Assembly (NCBI GenBank): GCA_033239125.1
Contig: BSWB01000005.1
Location: 141,294,494 to 141,358,493, forward strand
DNA length: 64,000 nt
Direction: 5' to 3'
DNA from: Fagopyrum homotropicum
Taxonomy: Eukaryota; Streptophyta; Magnoliopsida; Caryophyllales; Polygonaceae
Position numbers and translations under genes: made by a program. How positions within the stretch are numbered: the first letter of the stretch is position 1; each line of letters begins with the position of its first letter. Under the pieces are notes generated by a model. It did no database searches. It saw only the letters and a program-made list of their open reading frames with translations, and had not been told where the DNA came from. Of this stretch, positions 23,814-35,439 are shown one piece after another.

Positions 23814-24086
23814 TTAACGAGAACACATAAAATGCGGTTTTTCATGGTGTTCTCCTGTATATCCATCTTCATCCTTGTACACCAAATTCACAAGCCGATC
23901 AAAGTTCAACTGACAAGCCAGCAGTTCTCTTGCTATGACACTTGGTCTCAACATCGCTTGGTTCATGTCCTTCCATATATCTTCAAGTTGTCCATAAAAC
24001 ACCTTGTGGGTTTCCTCCTTTGTTGCTCCGTGCTCCCTCATATAGCACTCCACTGCCGAAGGGATGTGCCACCTATCCCGCTCGAA
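23814..24086 (-). pseudogene. Terpene synthase last-exon fragment
   Basis: Terpene synthases cyclise prenyl diphosphates with metal-dependent C-terminal alpha-helical domains. The minus-strand frame encodes the end of such a domain: IPSAVECYMREHG, then a conserved acidic helix with DIWKDMNQ, then VYKDEDGYTG shortly before the stop at 23814. This is the order and spacing of a plant TPS last exon (usual motifs CYM.EHG, W..MN, DGYT). Directly 5' of FERDRWH the frame meets TAA, so either a splice acceptor lies there or the fragment begins there. I found no upstream exons with the DDXXD or NSE/DTE motifs between 24.1 and 25.9 kb. It is most likely a gene relic or transposed fragment. Confidence 0.7.
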
Positions 24087-24269
24087 CTTGTACTCTTATC
24101 ACATTATACATACAAGCAATCAAATATTTCTTCAAACCATAACTTGTTTTGACACTTTGAACACTCAATCTGTTTCAAGCATTTTCTCAAACATTTTTAG
24201 AGCATAGTTTCCTGATATGAGTTTTCAATTCCATCAAGTACCAACGGCCTCAGATTTCCCAAAGAATAA

Positions 24270-24804
24270 GGGCTTTACCTGCGGTTTTATAAACTTCATT
24301 TAGTTTATAAACCCGAGTTTTATTTGTTGGTGGGTGTTTACATGTAGATGGGTTTATTTTTGAATGGGTTTATTCGAGTTTATAAACCTCTAAAAAAATA
24401 ACCTCCTCAATACAAGGTTATTTTTTTTGGATGAGTTTATTTTTTCCATATACCCGAAATTACCCTCATTCGTATCTTTACATATCCGACCCTAACATTC
24501 ACACCCGTGAAATTCCTTTCTTTCAAAACAACCACATTATTGTCGTCCACAACTATATCTTTGAGATTTGATTTTTAGATTACCCTCCTATTCATATATA
24601 TATTGGATTATTCTTTAATCTTTTTAGGGGTAAAAATGTATTTTGCACTAAAATAAACCAAAAAAAAACCCTTAAGTAACCATCTTTATCGAAATAATAT
24701 ATATAAACTGATCGAGTTTATAAACCCAAAAACAAACCATAAACCCATATAAACCCTTTTAGTTTATAAACCCATAAAAATACAAACAAATACTAAACAG
24801 CCCC
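24270..24804. mobile_element. MITE-like element with TTTATAAACCC ends
   Basis: GGGCTTTACC at the left and the inverse of GGGGCTGTTTAG at the right, with TAA outside both ends (24267..24269 and 24805..24807). Both subterminal regions are rich in TTTATAAACCC. A Tourist-like 3-bp duplication is likely, but the inverted repeats are poor. Confidence 0.5.
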
Positions 24805-24807
24805 TAA

Positions 24808-25385
24808 TTAAAGCAAGTAGAGCAACGAAAAATCAGAGATCAAATTCACAACTTTCTCGCTCAATATAATAAAGGAAACAAACTAATCCGATTTCATAGT
24901 GGTATTTTGAAATTTCTAGTATGAATGCACTCTTGAATGGTAACGTGATTGGATCTAAGCAAGCGACTGGTTCTAGGGCAACTACCATTGCACCCAACTT
25001 CATCGTTCGAACCAAAGCATGGAATCACCTTGGTGTCAGCGGAGAACTAGCTATTTGGACTAGCTGCGGGATCCACTGTTTATGTTCCCGTCGCTGGCGC
25101 AAGCGGAAAGCCCTTGACGTAGACTGACCTTTCCAATGTCGATGACAGACGCATTATTGATGTTGAAGCAGTCCCGCCGATCTCATAGCCAGATAGAAGG
25201 AGTTTGAGGGAAGGAGAAGAATGATGGACGGTTGGGGTCTACGGTAAAAAGTGGCAGTGGGATCAATACGGTTAAAAAAAACTGGGGTATATTTTCTTAA
25301 TTCAAAATTAATTAATTGTTTTTAAAAAAGACCAGTTGAGGAATTTGCCCAATTAAAATTTACCTATTCTTCACAATCCAATTAA
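24808..25385. other. Intergenic DNA with an unrecognised open segment
   Basis: Positions 24921-25127 (plus) are open for 68 codons from an ATG (MNALLNGNVIGSKQATGSRA...), with a Ser/Thr/Arg-rich start that could pass for a plastid targeting sequence. Other frames remain partly open to about 25190 (VYVPVAGASGKP). I do not recognise the protein. It could be a decayed gene piece or chance. Confidence 0.3.
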
Positions 25386-25760
25386 CAAAGTTCAAGCGAG
25401 ATTGTTATTCGTACCACTTAAACATGTTATTCATACCACGACTACGTGTACGCAATGCAATGCGTAGCCGTAGCAACATACTCATTTCGTTCAAAAATAA
25501 AGTAAAATGGCTACGACTATGCTTTGTGGATGCGTAACCATACTACGCGTACGCAAAGCGTAGTCGTAGAGCTTTAGTAGTCCATAACAAACATTTGCTT
25601 CAAAAAATTAAGAAAAACTTACTACGTCTGCGCAATACATATGCGTAATAAGGGTACAAATAGCATGACTAAGGTGGTACGAATAGCATGAACCAAGTTT
25701 AAGGGAGATCCTCTGTATCCTTCTGATGTTGTTGTCCCATTAACAAAGTTGAAGTGAGGA
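25386..25760. repeat. TACG-rich inverted-repeat insertion in a short tandem duplication
   Basis: Left arm ATTCGTACCACTTA (about 25409) is mirrored at about 25670-25690 (TGGTACGAATAGCATG). Between them CTACG, TACGC and GCGTAG motifs recur in both orientations. The flanks AAGTTCAAGCGAGAT and AAGTTTAAGGGAGAT are similar. A GATCCTCTRTATCCTTC...TGTTGTTGT block occurs twice, at about 25705 and 25760. The same CTACG motif set is found at 44484..44790. Confidence 0.55.
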
Positions 25761-25912
25761 TCCTCTATATCCTTCCGATGTTGTTGTTTTCTGTTACATA
25801 TTTTCCTATTGGTCCACATGTCTATCTAAACAATATTAGTGTTGTCAAGATCCCTTGGTGGGCATGTATCATGTGTTGTGACATTGTTTTAATTCTCACT
25901 TTTGACACTCTC

Positions 25913-26088
25913 TGTAAGAATATTATTCTTATAAAATGTATCTTATTGACTTGCTTTGATGAAAGGAGAATATAACATATAAATACAATAGTGTCTATAA
26001 CGGTAACGTTAAACTAGGAAACCACAATAATACTAGACAACCTAGAAGGTAAGAAAATATGTACACATAACATATTTACATAATATCA
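25913..26088 (-). repeat. 3' LTR of the Copia element
   Basis: 176 bp, TG...CA ends on both strands. It differs from the 5' LTR at two positions (C/T in the first TATTATTYTTAT block, G/A in GCTTTRATGA). Confidence 0.95.
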
Positions 26089-26100
26089 TTCCCCCTCAAG
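26089..26100 (-). other. Polypurine tract of the Copia element
   Basis: On the minus strand TTGAGGGGGAA directly precedes the 3' LTR. Confidence 0.8.
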
Positions 26101-26938
26101 TTGGATCATGAATGTCACAAATGCCCAACTTGCCTAAAAGATGTTGAAATAACTGATGGCCAAGAGATTTGGTGAAGATATCCGCAAGTTGATTGTTGGA
26201 ACGAATGTGGAGCGTTTTGATGGTCTTCTTTTGAACTTCATCTCGAACAACATGGCAATCCACCTCGATGTGTTTGGTACGCTCATGAAAAACGGGATTG
26301 GACGCAATATGTAGTGCAGCTTGATTGTCACACCATAGGTTGATAGGTTGATTATGGTCAACACCCAAGGATGATAGTAAAGATTTGATCCACTTGACTT
26401 CACACGTGGTTGATGCCATTGCTCTATACTCGGCTTCCGCGGATGATCGTGATACCGTACTTTGCTTCTTAGTTTTCCAGGAGATTGGAGACTTGTCAAG
26501 AAAATTAACAAATCCCGTTATAGACCGACGAGTTAAGGGACAAGAAGCATAGTCCGAATCACAATAAGCATTAATTTGAAAGGTACTAGTGTTTGATAAT
26601 AAAATACCCTGACCTGGATTATTTTTCAAATACCGTAAGACCCGGAGCCCAGCATTCCAATGTTGGATCGTAGGACGTTGCAAAAATTGAGACAAAATAT
26701 GGACCGAGTAGGTGAGGTCCGGTCGAGTTATGGTGAGATAAACCAGTCGGCCAACTAGTCGGCGATATTTATCCGGATCTGAGAATGCCGCAGATTCATC
26801 CCGTGCTAAAGCATGTCCTGGTTCGATGGGAAACGTAACCGGGCGAGATCCAATAGTACCTGTCTCAGATAGAATATCTAGAACGTATTTCTTTTGAGAA
26901 AGAACAAGACCATGAGGAGTGTGTAACTTCAATACCAA
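26096..26938 (-). pseudogene. Copia pol 3' part: RNase H
   Basis: 280 codons in a frame different from the upstream pol frame. It begins with the end of the RVT_2 domain (LSQKKYVLDIL, YRRLVGRLVYLT) and continues with the Copia RNase H: AYCDSDYASC, SRSSAEAEYRAMA and LWCDNQAAL carry the acidic active-site residues, followed by ERTKHIEVDCH. The stop is almost at the polypurine tract, as usual for this family. A single frameshift near 26.94 kb separates it from the upstream frame, so no full polyprotein can be made without correction. Confidence 0.9.
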
Positions 26939-29372
26939 GAAAAAATCGTAATTTACCTAGATCTTTCATATGAAAACATGATTTGAGATATGTTTTGAAA
27001 CGGGAAATAGCATGCGGATCATTACCTGTTATAATTAAATCGTCGACATAAATTAAAATATAGATACGAATACCTTTTCGGACATATGTAAAGAGAGAGT
27101 AGTCTGCTTTGGATTGCACAAAGCCGACAAGGCAAAGAGCTTGACTTAGTTTGTGAAACCAATTGCGAGGGGACTGTCGTAAGCCATATATGGACTTGTT
27201 GAGTTTGCACACTTTGTGTGGATCCCAGATTGTGAATCCCGGAGGTAGAGACATGTACACGTCCTCATTGAGATCCCCGTGTAGGAATGCGTTATGGACA
27301 TCCATTTGGTGTAGTTCCCAACGTTGGCTTGAGGCAACTGCAAGGAATAATTTGACAGAAACAAGCTTAGCGACAGGAGCAAATGTTTCTGTATAATCAA
27401 TACTCGGACGTTGTCGATTCCCTAACGCAACCAAACGTGCTTTATGCCGTACGATAGATCCGTCCGCATTGAGCTTTGTTTTATACACCCATCGACACCC
27501 AATAGTCTTTTGTCCTGGTGGAAGATTCACGAGAGTCCACGTATGATTCTTTTGAAGTGCATCAATCTCCAAGCGCATAGCTGCGCGCCATTTGGGTAAA
27601 ACAAAGGCTTTCTTGTATGAAGTAGGTTCATGTGTGGAAAAAGAAGCCTTCATGTAGCAGAGATAGGAAGGAGATAGGTTAGTTGCTTGAAAATAATGAG
27701 AAATTGGATAAGTACACTTACCTGTAGGTGCCGAATGAAGCGAGACCGTAGGAGTAGACTGAATTGGTATTAAATTGTTACAATGAAAATCTTTCAGACG
27801 AGTACTAGGTATAGGTATACGGCTACTTCGGCGCAAGGGAAGTGTGGTTTCACGTAAATGGGAAGAGGATTCATAATGGGAATGAGAATTGTCTGCATTA
27901 GATAATGTGGTATCATTAGAAGATATTGTAGCAGTAGGAGAAATAAAATCAGTAGGTGAATGATTTGGATTATCAGAAGAGGAAGGAGATCGAGCCGGAA
28001 TGGAAATAAATTCGTTTGGATTGGGAAGCGATCGATCCGGCGAAGCATCCTCAGAAGAAGGTAAGATATCCAGTATAGGCGGTATATTAGGTAACGAGAT
28101 CACCAAATCGGAAGAGGGTATAGAGTTATTTTCTGAGGGAGAATCTGCAGGATCTGAGGACGGATTAGGAGCGAGATTATCGCGATGAATGTCGACAATA
28201 TCATCGGCTAAACGAGAATCAGATCGGGATGGATTTGGGAGGTATGGAAAATTTCCATGTTGAGCAGTCATAGGAGATTGTCCTGCTGGTGCCGAATCAA
28301 ATTTGGTAGGTGTAGTAGAATTAGGGTTTATTTTGGAAATAAAAATATTTTGGCCAAAATCGGATATATTAGATTGTGGATTTTCGGAAATAATGTCTTT
28401 TGAATCTGAAAAAGGAAAAATATTTTCATAAAAAATAACATCTCGAGATACAAAAATATTTTTAGTTTCTAGGTCAAATAATCGCCATCCTTTTTGATTA
28501 ATCGGATATCCGATAAACACACATTTTCGAGACCTTTCGGAAAATTTATTTGAACGTTTTGGTAAGATTGACGCATAAGCTAAACATCCAAAAATGCGTA
28601 AATGTCGATAATCCGGTATTTTGTTAAAAAACATTTCGAAAGGAGATTTGCCCTCAAAGATTTTTGTTGGGGTACGATTGATCACATAACAAGCCGTTAA
28701 AACCGCATGTCCCCAAAATTCGATAGGTAAATGAGATTGAAAAATTAGTGCCCGTGCGACGTTTAAAATATGTCGATGTTTACGTTCAACACGGCCATTT
28801 TGTTGCGGAGTATAAGTACATGAGGTTTCATGAAGAATACCATAAGCGGAAAACACTTGACGAAGTTTGAAAAATTCCGAACCATTATCTGTTCTAACTC
28901 GTTTAATATGTTTATTAAATTGAGTTTGAATCATTTTAACAAAGTCTTGAAAAATGGTAAAAACTTCATTTTTGAATTTTAAAAGATAAACCCAAGTAAT
29001 TCTTGAACAATCGTCGACAATAGTTAAAAAATATGAAGCGCCACATAAAGCCGGAATCCGATATGGACCCCAAAGATCACAATGAACAAGATCAAATATA
29101 TTCTCGGAATGAGATAAACTTTTAGGGAAAGACGAGCGAGTCTGTTTTGCTCTATGACAAATATCACAAGGGGCAATTTTAGAGGAACGTAAAACAATAT
29201 TATTCTCATCAAAATTTAAAAATTCAAACGACGGATGACCCAGACGTTTATGCCAAAGACTTGACATAGAGGACTTTGGGTCGACTCGGATAGCTGCGGA
29301 AATTGGAAATTGGAAATGTGAAATTTGAAAAGCGTAACCAATACACTTCATCCTTAGGTTCACCCGCTCCAA
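26865..29372 (-). pseudogene. Copia pol: integrase and reverse transcriptase
   Basis: 835 codons. Residues 40-75: GAG-pre-integrase HHCC zinc site (H41, H46, C69, C72). Residues about 90-260: integrase core with D99 (HCDLWGPY), D162 (TDNGSEF) and E196 (NGRVER). Residues about 300-600: Ser/Pro-rich linker. Residues about 610-830: RVT_2 reverse transcriptase with the YVDD active site at 775-778. The 3' end runs out of frame at about residue 815, where the RNase H frame takes over. At the 5' end the true junction with the protease is also shifted by a frameshift near 29.3 kb, so the ATG at 29372 is not a real start. Active-site residues are intact within the frame. Confidence 0.9.
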
Positions 29373-30372
29373 TCAGCATCCGCGAAGCTAGGTCCTGAAT
29401 CACACATAACTTCGATGTTAGAACAACTTTGCAATTAAAATCGTTAGTTAAACACACTAAAGAAATTAAATTACATTTTAATCCGGGAACATATAGAACA
29501 TTATTAATTTGAAAATTTTGACTAAGAATAATAGTTCCAGCTTGAGTAGCTTTTTGTAACAAACCGTTAGGTAATTTAATAACATAGGTATTAACCATTT
29601 TTAACTCGGAAAATAGATTAACATTACCCGTCATATGAAAAGAGGCACCGCTATCTAAAATCCAAAAATTTGATTCAATAATACCTGACATTGACTCGTT
29701 TGACGTTGCATGAAATTGTTTAAATTTGTCCAGCAGGTCGGACCACTGTGCATCGGTAATTTCAGAACCAAGATTCAACCTATCTTGATTTGTAATTGGA
29801 CCAGCCGCAACTGCCGACACTAAGCCAGCTTGGACAGCATTAGTGGAGGCTTGAAAATTTTGATTTTGTTTTGTTGGCTGAGCATTAAACGCAGTAGTGG
29901 ACGTTGATGACGGAAGAGCAGCATTGAGTTCATCCCACATCCGACGGAGTCTTTCATAGTATAACGATACGGATTGACCTTGTTGCCGGCATTGACTGAT
30001 ATCCGCACGCAGCTTCAAGATCCGTGGTCTGTTACCTATGGAATAGCGTTGCTCCAATTCGATCCATAAGCCGCGAGCGGTTTCTAGATTTGACACCGTT
30101 GAGCGAACCGACGAATCTGTTGTTTGTAGAATCCAGCCCACTAACATCGAGTTGACAGGACCCCAATGTTGAAAATCAGAAGATGTCTCGTTTGGACATT
30201 TAATTGAACCATCAATGAATCCAAGCTTTCGTTTGGCTCGGAAAGCATTCATCAAATTCCTTTTCCATTCGGAAAAGTTCGTTTCTCCTTTGAGGATCAC
30301 CGAAATAAGAGATATACCAGTATGATCCGAAGGATGTAGGTAATAAGGGTTGGTTGTTTCAAGAGCGACCAT
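29248..30372 (-). pseudogene. Copia gag and protease
   Basis: 374 codons starting 42 bp after the primer site. Residues about 15-150 are the retrotransposon gag (UBN2-type) region (FSEWKRNL, FIDGSIKCP, LWIELEQRYS, YYERLRRMWDELN). The CCHC nucleocapsid knuckle that usually follows is absent: residues 151-215 are Ser/Gln/Ala-rich and contain no CX2CX4HX4C. The protease follows, with the active-site DSGAS at 240-244 (FWILDSGASFHMTG). The frame ends out of register with integrase at about 29.3 kb. The missing knuckle suggests an internal deletion. Confidence 0.88.
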
Positions 30373-30413
30373 GCTCGAGTTTTGCGGAACGTGTTTTGAT
30401 TGAGGATCGATTC

Positions 30414-30426
30414 AAGCCTGATACCA
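30414..30426 (-). other. Primer binding site of the Copia element
   Basis: TGGTATCAGGCTT on the minus strand, directly after the 5' LTR. It is close to the usual initiator-Met complement TGGTATCAGAGC. Confidence 0.85.
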
Positions 30427-30602
30427 TGTAAGAATATTATTTTTATAAAATGTATCTTATTGACTTGCTTTAATGAAAGGAGAATATAACATATAAATAC
30501 AATAGTGTCTATAACGGTAACGTTAAACTAGGAAACCACAATAATACTAGACAACCTAGAAGGTAAGAAAATATGTACACATAACATATTTACATAATAT
30601 CA
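30427..30602 (-). repeat. 5' LTR of the Copia element
   Basis: 176 bp, the promoter-bearing LTR, transcribing toward lower coordinates. Its outer edge is 226 bp from the CMO start codon. Confidence 0.95.
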
Positions 30603-30828
30603 CTCTCCTTGTGTACACGTTGTATAATGTCGTTGTTGAATATCATTGTCATACTGTAGTTTTTAGTACCGAACCCACGTTCAATTTGTTAAAAAAAATG
30701 GTGTGGGCCACAATGTCCCTTTTGTAGAGCATCTAACATGGCTCAATTATCCATCTTCATCAAAGTCATCGACATGCAATTGGCTTCTGGATTTTTGATT
30801 CTCAAACCTCTCACTCAGAATCTTTGTC
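30603..30828 (+). promoter_or_regulatory. CMO upstream region left after Copia insertion
   Basis: 226 bp between the target-site duplication and the CMO ATG. It must contain the 5' leader and at most a short proximal promoter. No convincing TATA box is seen; TGTATAATG at 30620 is a weak candidate. Confidence 0.4.
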
Positions 30829-33800
30829 ATGGCGACTGATCTTGGAATCTTCAAATTTCATGGCGTCGGAGTTCGTTATTTCAACTATAACAGTACTAAT
30901 AGGAACGTCCGTACCTCTCTATACAAACTCCCAAGGCCTCCGAAGAACTTCCCTGCTACCTTTACCACCATCTCTACTGCCAACACGCCTTCAATTTCTA
31001 CCCTAGAACTTGTTCGCGAATTCGATCCAACGATTCCAATAGAAGATGCTGATACGCCGCCTAGTTCATGGTACACCGATCCGTCTTTCTATTCGTTTGA
31101 GCTTGACCGTGTCTTCTATCGGGGATGGCAAGCAGTTGGTATTGTAAAATTCCCCTTTTTAGTTCATTTATTTTCTTTGATTCTTATCAGCTAGTTATCC
31201 AAATGAAAAGATTGTGCGTACTTGATGCAAAATTGGGCATAAATAAGAGTCATGTGATTACCTAGAAAGCTGAAAAATGTGAATGATGTGATTGCTTATT
31301 TCAATTTCTCGCTTTGGAAGTAGGCTCGACTTAGCTGCTATGCTGCAAGAACTGGACTGTAAGTGAACCTTTTTGAAAATTTCAATGAAGATTACTCTGC
31401 CTCCTTTAGACTGCCCTGGTTTGGTATGTTTGGTTAAGTAAAAGTTTAGACAGTCTTCTTTAGATGTTTTCCAGATTCAGTGAGTAAAATTGGAAAAGCT
31501 GAATTTCTTGTAATAGGCTAATAGCTGAGATATACTGTCACATCTTATGGATCAGTTAGACCTTGTCTGTTCTTTTCGAAGATTTTGTCCATTTTCTGCT
31601 GATTCACATTTGAAATCTGATCTGGCTTATTATTTTTCTGGATTTTTAGGATATGTTGATCAAGTTAAGGATGATCATGACTATTTCACTGGAAGGTGCT
31701 GATTCCCCGTTTCGTGTTTATGGTTCTCTTAAGGAGCATGTAAGAATACTGAGCTGTTATACTTTGGAGCTAAAGTCGAAGAAATTACTTGAACATATGC
31801 AGATTGGGAACTGTGGAGTATGTTGTTTGTCGGGATGGTGAAGGGAAACTTCATGCATTTCACAATGTTTGTCGGCATCATGCATCACTTCTTGCTGACG
31901 GGGCTGGTCACAAGTCATGCTTCGTATGCCCTTATCATGTGAGTTTGTACCTTACAGAATCAACTTCTTATGTTACTATTTTTGCCCCTTAAGTTGTGTA
32001 AGCTGCAGGAGAAAAGAACTAGATGATTACAAATACATCAGGAACGAACTATGTCTTGGCGATATATGCATTTTGTAGATCTTCTTTTGTTTAGTTTAGT
32101 TAATGCACTCTTGCTAACATCGCTAATCGGTAGCTCAATTTAGATTTATCAATCTGCCCATTTGATAACCGACCTGGTTGATCAAACTGCAGTTCAAGAG
32201 CTGCATAGATATAATACATTCCATTTTGACGAACATGCACACATGCATTTTCCACAAGATCTAGATATTGTCAATAGATATTTATTTAAGGCGTTGATTA
32301 GTAGATCATAACTAAAAATTTTGCATGCTCGATTTGATGAAGAAGCATGGAACCATGCGGGATAATTGTATCAAGGAGAATCATACCTCTTGTTTATTGC
32401 CATATTAGCTGAGATTTTATTCCTTATTGGAGAACCAGAAGAGTGTAAAGAAGATAGATTTTTCAACTCCGCAGGGATGGACATACGGCTTTGATGGAGC
32501 TCTTCTCAAGGCCACGAGGATAACAGATCCACAAAAACTTAACATTGATGTAGGTGGTAGTATTGTGTGCCTTCAATCATATTTTTTTTCATATACATTC
32601 ATTTCTCTTTAAAGATGATGATGGTATTACGATGATCAGGAGTTCGGACTAATACCCATCAATGTGGCTATCTGGGGGCCATTTGTGGTTATTAATTTGG
32701 AGGAAGGAATCCCCATTCAATCAGAAACTGGTTTTGACAGTGTAGGAGGTCATTGGCTTGGTAGCTGCTCCAAGTTGCTGAGCGATAGTGCTGTTGACTC
32801 GACATTATCTTTTGTTTGCAGACGTGATTATACTATTGAATGTAACTGGAAGGTTTGTCTCACTGATACACAAAAGACTGATTTTGTTGCTGCTAAGCTT
32901 CCTTTCTTAGTCGAAAATCTGCACTCAAATGGGGCAAAACTTCTTTTTGTTATGGGTATTTTGGATCATTCCGTGGATCGGTACTTTCTATACAAGCGAG
33001 AAATTATCGCTTTTCGTGAGGTGTGATACGTGATATGAACTTGTGATGATGTGCATTCGCGTGAAATGTATATCCTTCTTTTTTCTTACAAATACAGGTC
33101 TACTGTGACAACTATTTAGATGGTGGCTATCATGTGCCTTATGCCCACAGAGGTCTAGCATCTGGCCTCAAATTTGAGACATACACAACCGAGGTATGTT
33201 TGGTACTTGACTAAAATTATAGCTGCATTTTATGGCATCAGCTTCTAATCAATTGTTTCAGAAAGAACTTATGGTCTGACTCACATTTTGCTCGTGAACA
33301 GATTTTTGAGAAAGTCAGCATCCAAAAATGTATATCAAGCATGGGAGCAGCTACAAATGGTGTAAATAGACTTGGATCTAAAGCAATATATGCTTTTGTT
33401 TATCCCAACTTCATGATTAACAGGTAGTTATTTCATGTGAAATGTTTAGCCTCTATCTTTGAAGCATTGACTCCAGATGTATGTTTGTTATCACTGAGAA
33501 GCTAACATTTGCCTTAAATTCATAGGTATGGTCCATGGATGGATACCAATTTAGTCATTCCATTGGGACCTAGGAAGTGCAAAGTAGTGTTTGACTATTT
33601 TCTTGATGCATCTTTGAAGGTAATTTTCTTCTCACTGCGATAAGGAAAAAAGTAGATCACAACCATGTCCAATTATGCATACATGTGAGGCTGAATGAGT
33701 GTTGAGTGCAGTGCACTAAGGTTTTGGTATGGTACTAGTTCTAGGCTTCTAGTTTACACCATAAAATGTGTTTAGCTTAGGCAAGCTAGTCAGTGTTATG

Positions 33801-35439
33801 GTGATGACATCTCTCGGTGGAGTATGAGGAGATGTATAATATTTTCAATATTTATTACTTTCTGAACTATATTGAGATCATATTACGAGAGTTGTGTGGC
33901 CAGGGGTATGTGAATCACTCTACCTTTGATTCTTTTTCCTCTTTGATAAATTGTTTGACTCAAATATGATATTCAAAAAACTCCTGCTGAAAAGATGACT
34001 AAGTTTCCTTCAGGGCCAAGATTTTTTGGTAACTCATGCTTGACTTTCTATATTCTGTTCCTTTTACACCAGTTGAGTGATTAGATTTTCATACATAAAC
34101 CTCTAAAGCAATCAGGTTTCAGTGTTTTGCTAATTTGGTAGCTAATAACTACTGGAGATGGCTATGTCATACTTCCATTCAGAACCCACAATCCTAAAGT
34201 TGCATTTTTATCAGTTCTCACTATCTTTTTGCCCACCTTTTCAACTAGTGAGATTGGAATCCACGTAGCCTGATAGCAAAAGTTTCATTATCCTGGATAT
34301 CCTTTTCATTGCCTACTTACCCCTGTTGTGAACTGTGGAAAATCTTCAAGAAAAAAGTTTTCTGCGTACTAAAACGTAGAATAATCCACAAATTTTTTCA
34401 TGACTTAATCAAAGTTTCATTAAGTGTCCAAATTCAATTTCCCTCCAGCATGGACTTGCAATTCGAAGTTGAAATGGTATATCAGTTTATATATACACTT
34501 TATAACTGGAAAAACGTATTTTTAGGAGTGATGCATCATGCATGGACGTGTATTATTATTGTTCTCTGGGGTATAATTATGAGATTCTTGGACTCTCATC
34601 ATGTTCTAACTTGTAGTGCTGATTGTTAGATGCTTACCCTGTTTTGAACTATGGAAAATCTCCAAGAAAAAAGTTCTCTATGAACTAAAAAGTTGAAAAA
34701 TCCCCAAGTTTGTCATGACTTGATCAAAGTTTCATCAAGTGTTCACATACGAGCTTGTATGGCAGTCGATTTATATATATTTTTTCACAATTATAAACAG
34801 TTTATAAATGCAAAGATGTATTTTGTATGAGAATGATGCATGGACAATGTTCTAACTTGTTATGTTCATTGTTGGATGCACTCATTTCCTTTAGTGTTTC
34901 TTTTAATTTAAAGGCTCGTTTGGTTGTAACTCCGGAAACGGAAACGAATTCAATTCATATGTATACCCTTATTCACGAACAAGGAACGATTCCAATAAAT
35001 TTCATGAACAAGGTACACATATGGTCGAGATTTATATGCATTATGTTTCCGTTTGCAGAGTTACAACCAAACGGGGGCTAAGTGTCTAAGTAGACAAATA
35101 TACCATATGTTAGCGTGAGAGTGTTTTTTCACATCTGAAGTTATCTATGCTATTCTTCTTGTTATAGGATGACAAAGATTTCATCGAGAGGAGTCTAAAG
35201 GACAGCGAACAAGTACAGGTAATAGAAACATCCTCTAATCACTAATTCTGATACTAACTAAATTGGATCCTTATCAAATATCCTGTCAATGACACTTGCA
35301 GATAGAAGACATTGTGTTGTGTGAGAATGTACAGAAGGGTCTCGAGTCTCCAGCGTATAACTGTGGAAGGTATGCTGCTAATGTTGAGGAAGCCATGCAC
35401 CATTTTCATTGTTTGCTCCATAAGAACTTGATGGAGTAG
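30829..35439 (+). CDS. CMO: Choline monooxygenase-type Rieske oxygenase, chloroplastic
   Basis: CMO oxidises choline to betaine aldehyde in the chloroplast stroma using ferredoxin; betaine aldehyde dehydrogenase then makes glycine betaine. Ten exons: 30829..31138, 31650..31695, 31803..31938, 32475..32549, 32640..32852, 33098..33193, 33302..33423, 33526..33619, 35168..35218, 35302..35439. All have GT-AG borders and the joined frame is open for 426 codons (spinach CMO is 439). Residues 1 to about 60 look like a plastid transit peptide. The Rieske [2Fe-2S] ligands are C142, H144, C161 and H164 (CRH ... CPYH). The mononuclear iron site is D268, H272 and H277 in NYLDGGYHVPYAH. No defect is seen. 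CMO-like proteins occur also in plants that do not accumulate betaine, and the Arabidopsis one is reported inactive on choline, so the substrate is uncertain. Intron 8 holds a MITE; a Copia element abuts the promoter. Confidence 0.93.
34912..35078. mobile_element. Tourist-like MITE, copy 3, in CMO intron 8
   Basis: AGGCTCGTTTGGTTG at the left and the inverse GCCCCCGTTTGGTTG at the right, with TAA outside both ends. It is a shorter relative of 8654..8941, keeping the TTCATATGTATACCCTTATTCA block. It lies 90 bp before exon 9. Confidence 0.75.

Larger units (their letters stand above)
25913..30602 (-). mobile_element. Ty1/Copia LTR retrotransposon
   Basis: 4690 bp on the minus strand, flanked on both sides by CTCTC (25908..25912 and 30603..30607), a perfect 5-bp target-site duplication. 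The LTRs are 176 bp each with two substitutions between them. Domain order is gag, protease, integrase, reverse transcriptase, RNase H, which defines Copia. The frame is broken twice (near 29.3 kb and 26.94 kb), and no CCHC zinc knuckle is seen after gag. Its 5' LTR lies 226 bp upstream of the CMO start codon and points away from it. Confidence 0.95.

Noticed and set aside
23463..24152. A 229-codon plus-strand frame
   Set aside because: It is the translation of a T-rich leader, the minisatellite and the antisense of the terpene synthase relic; no protein family fits.
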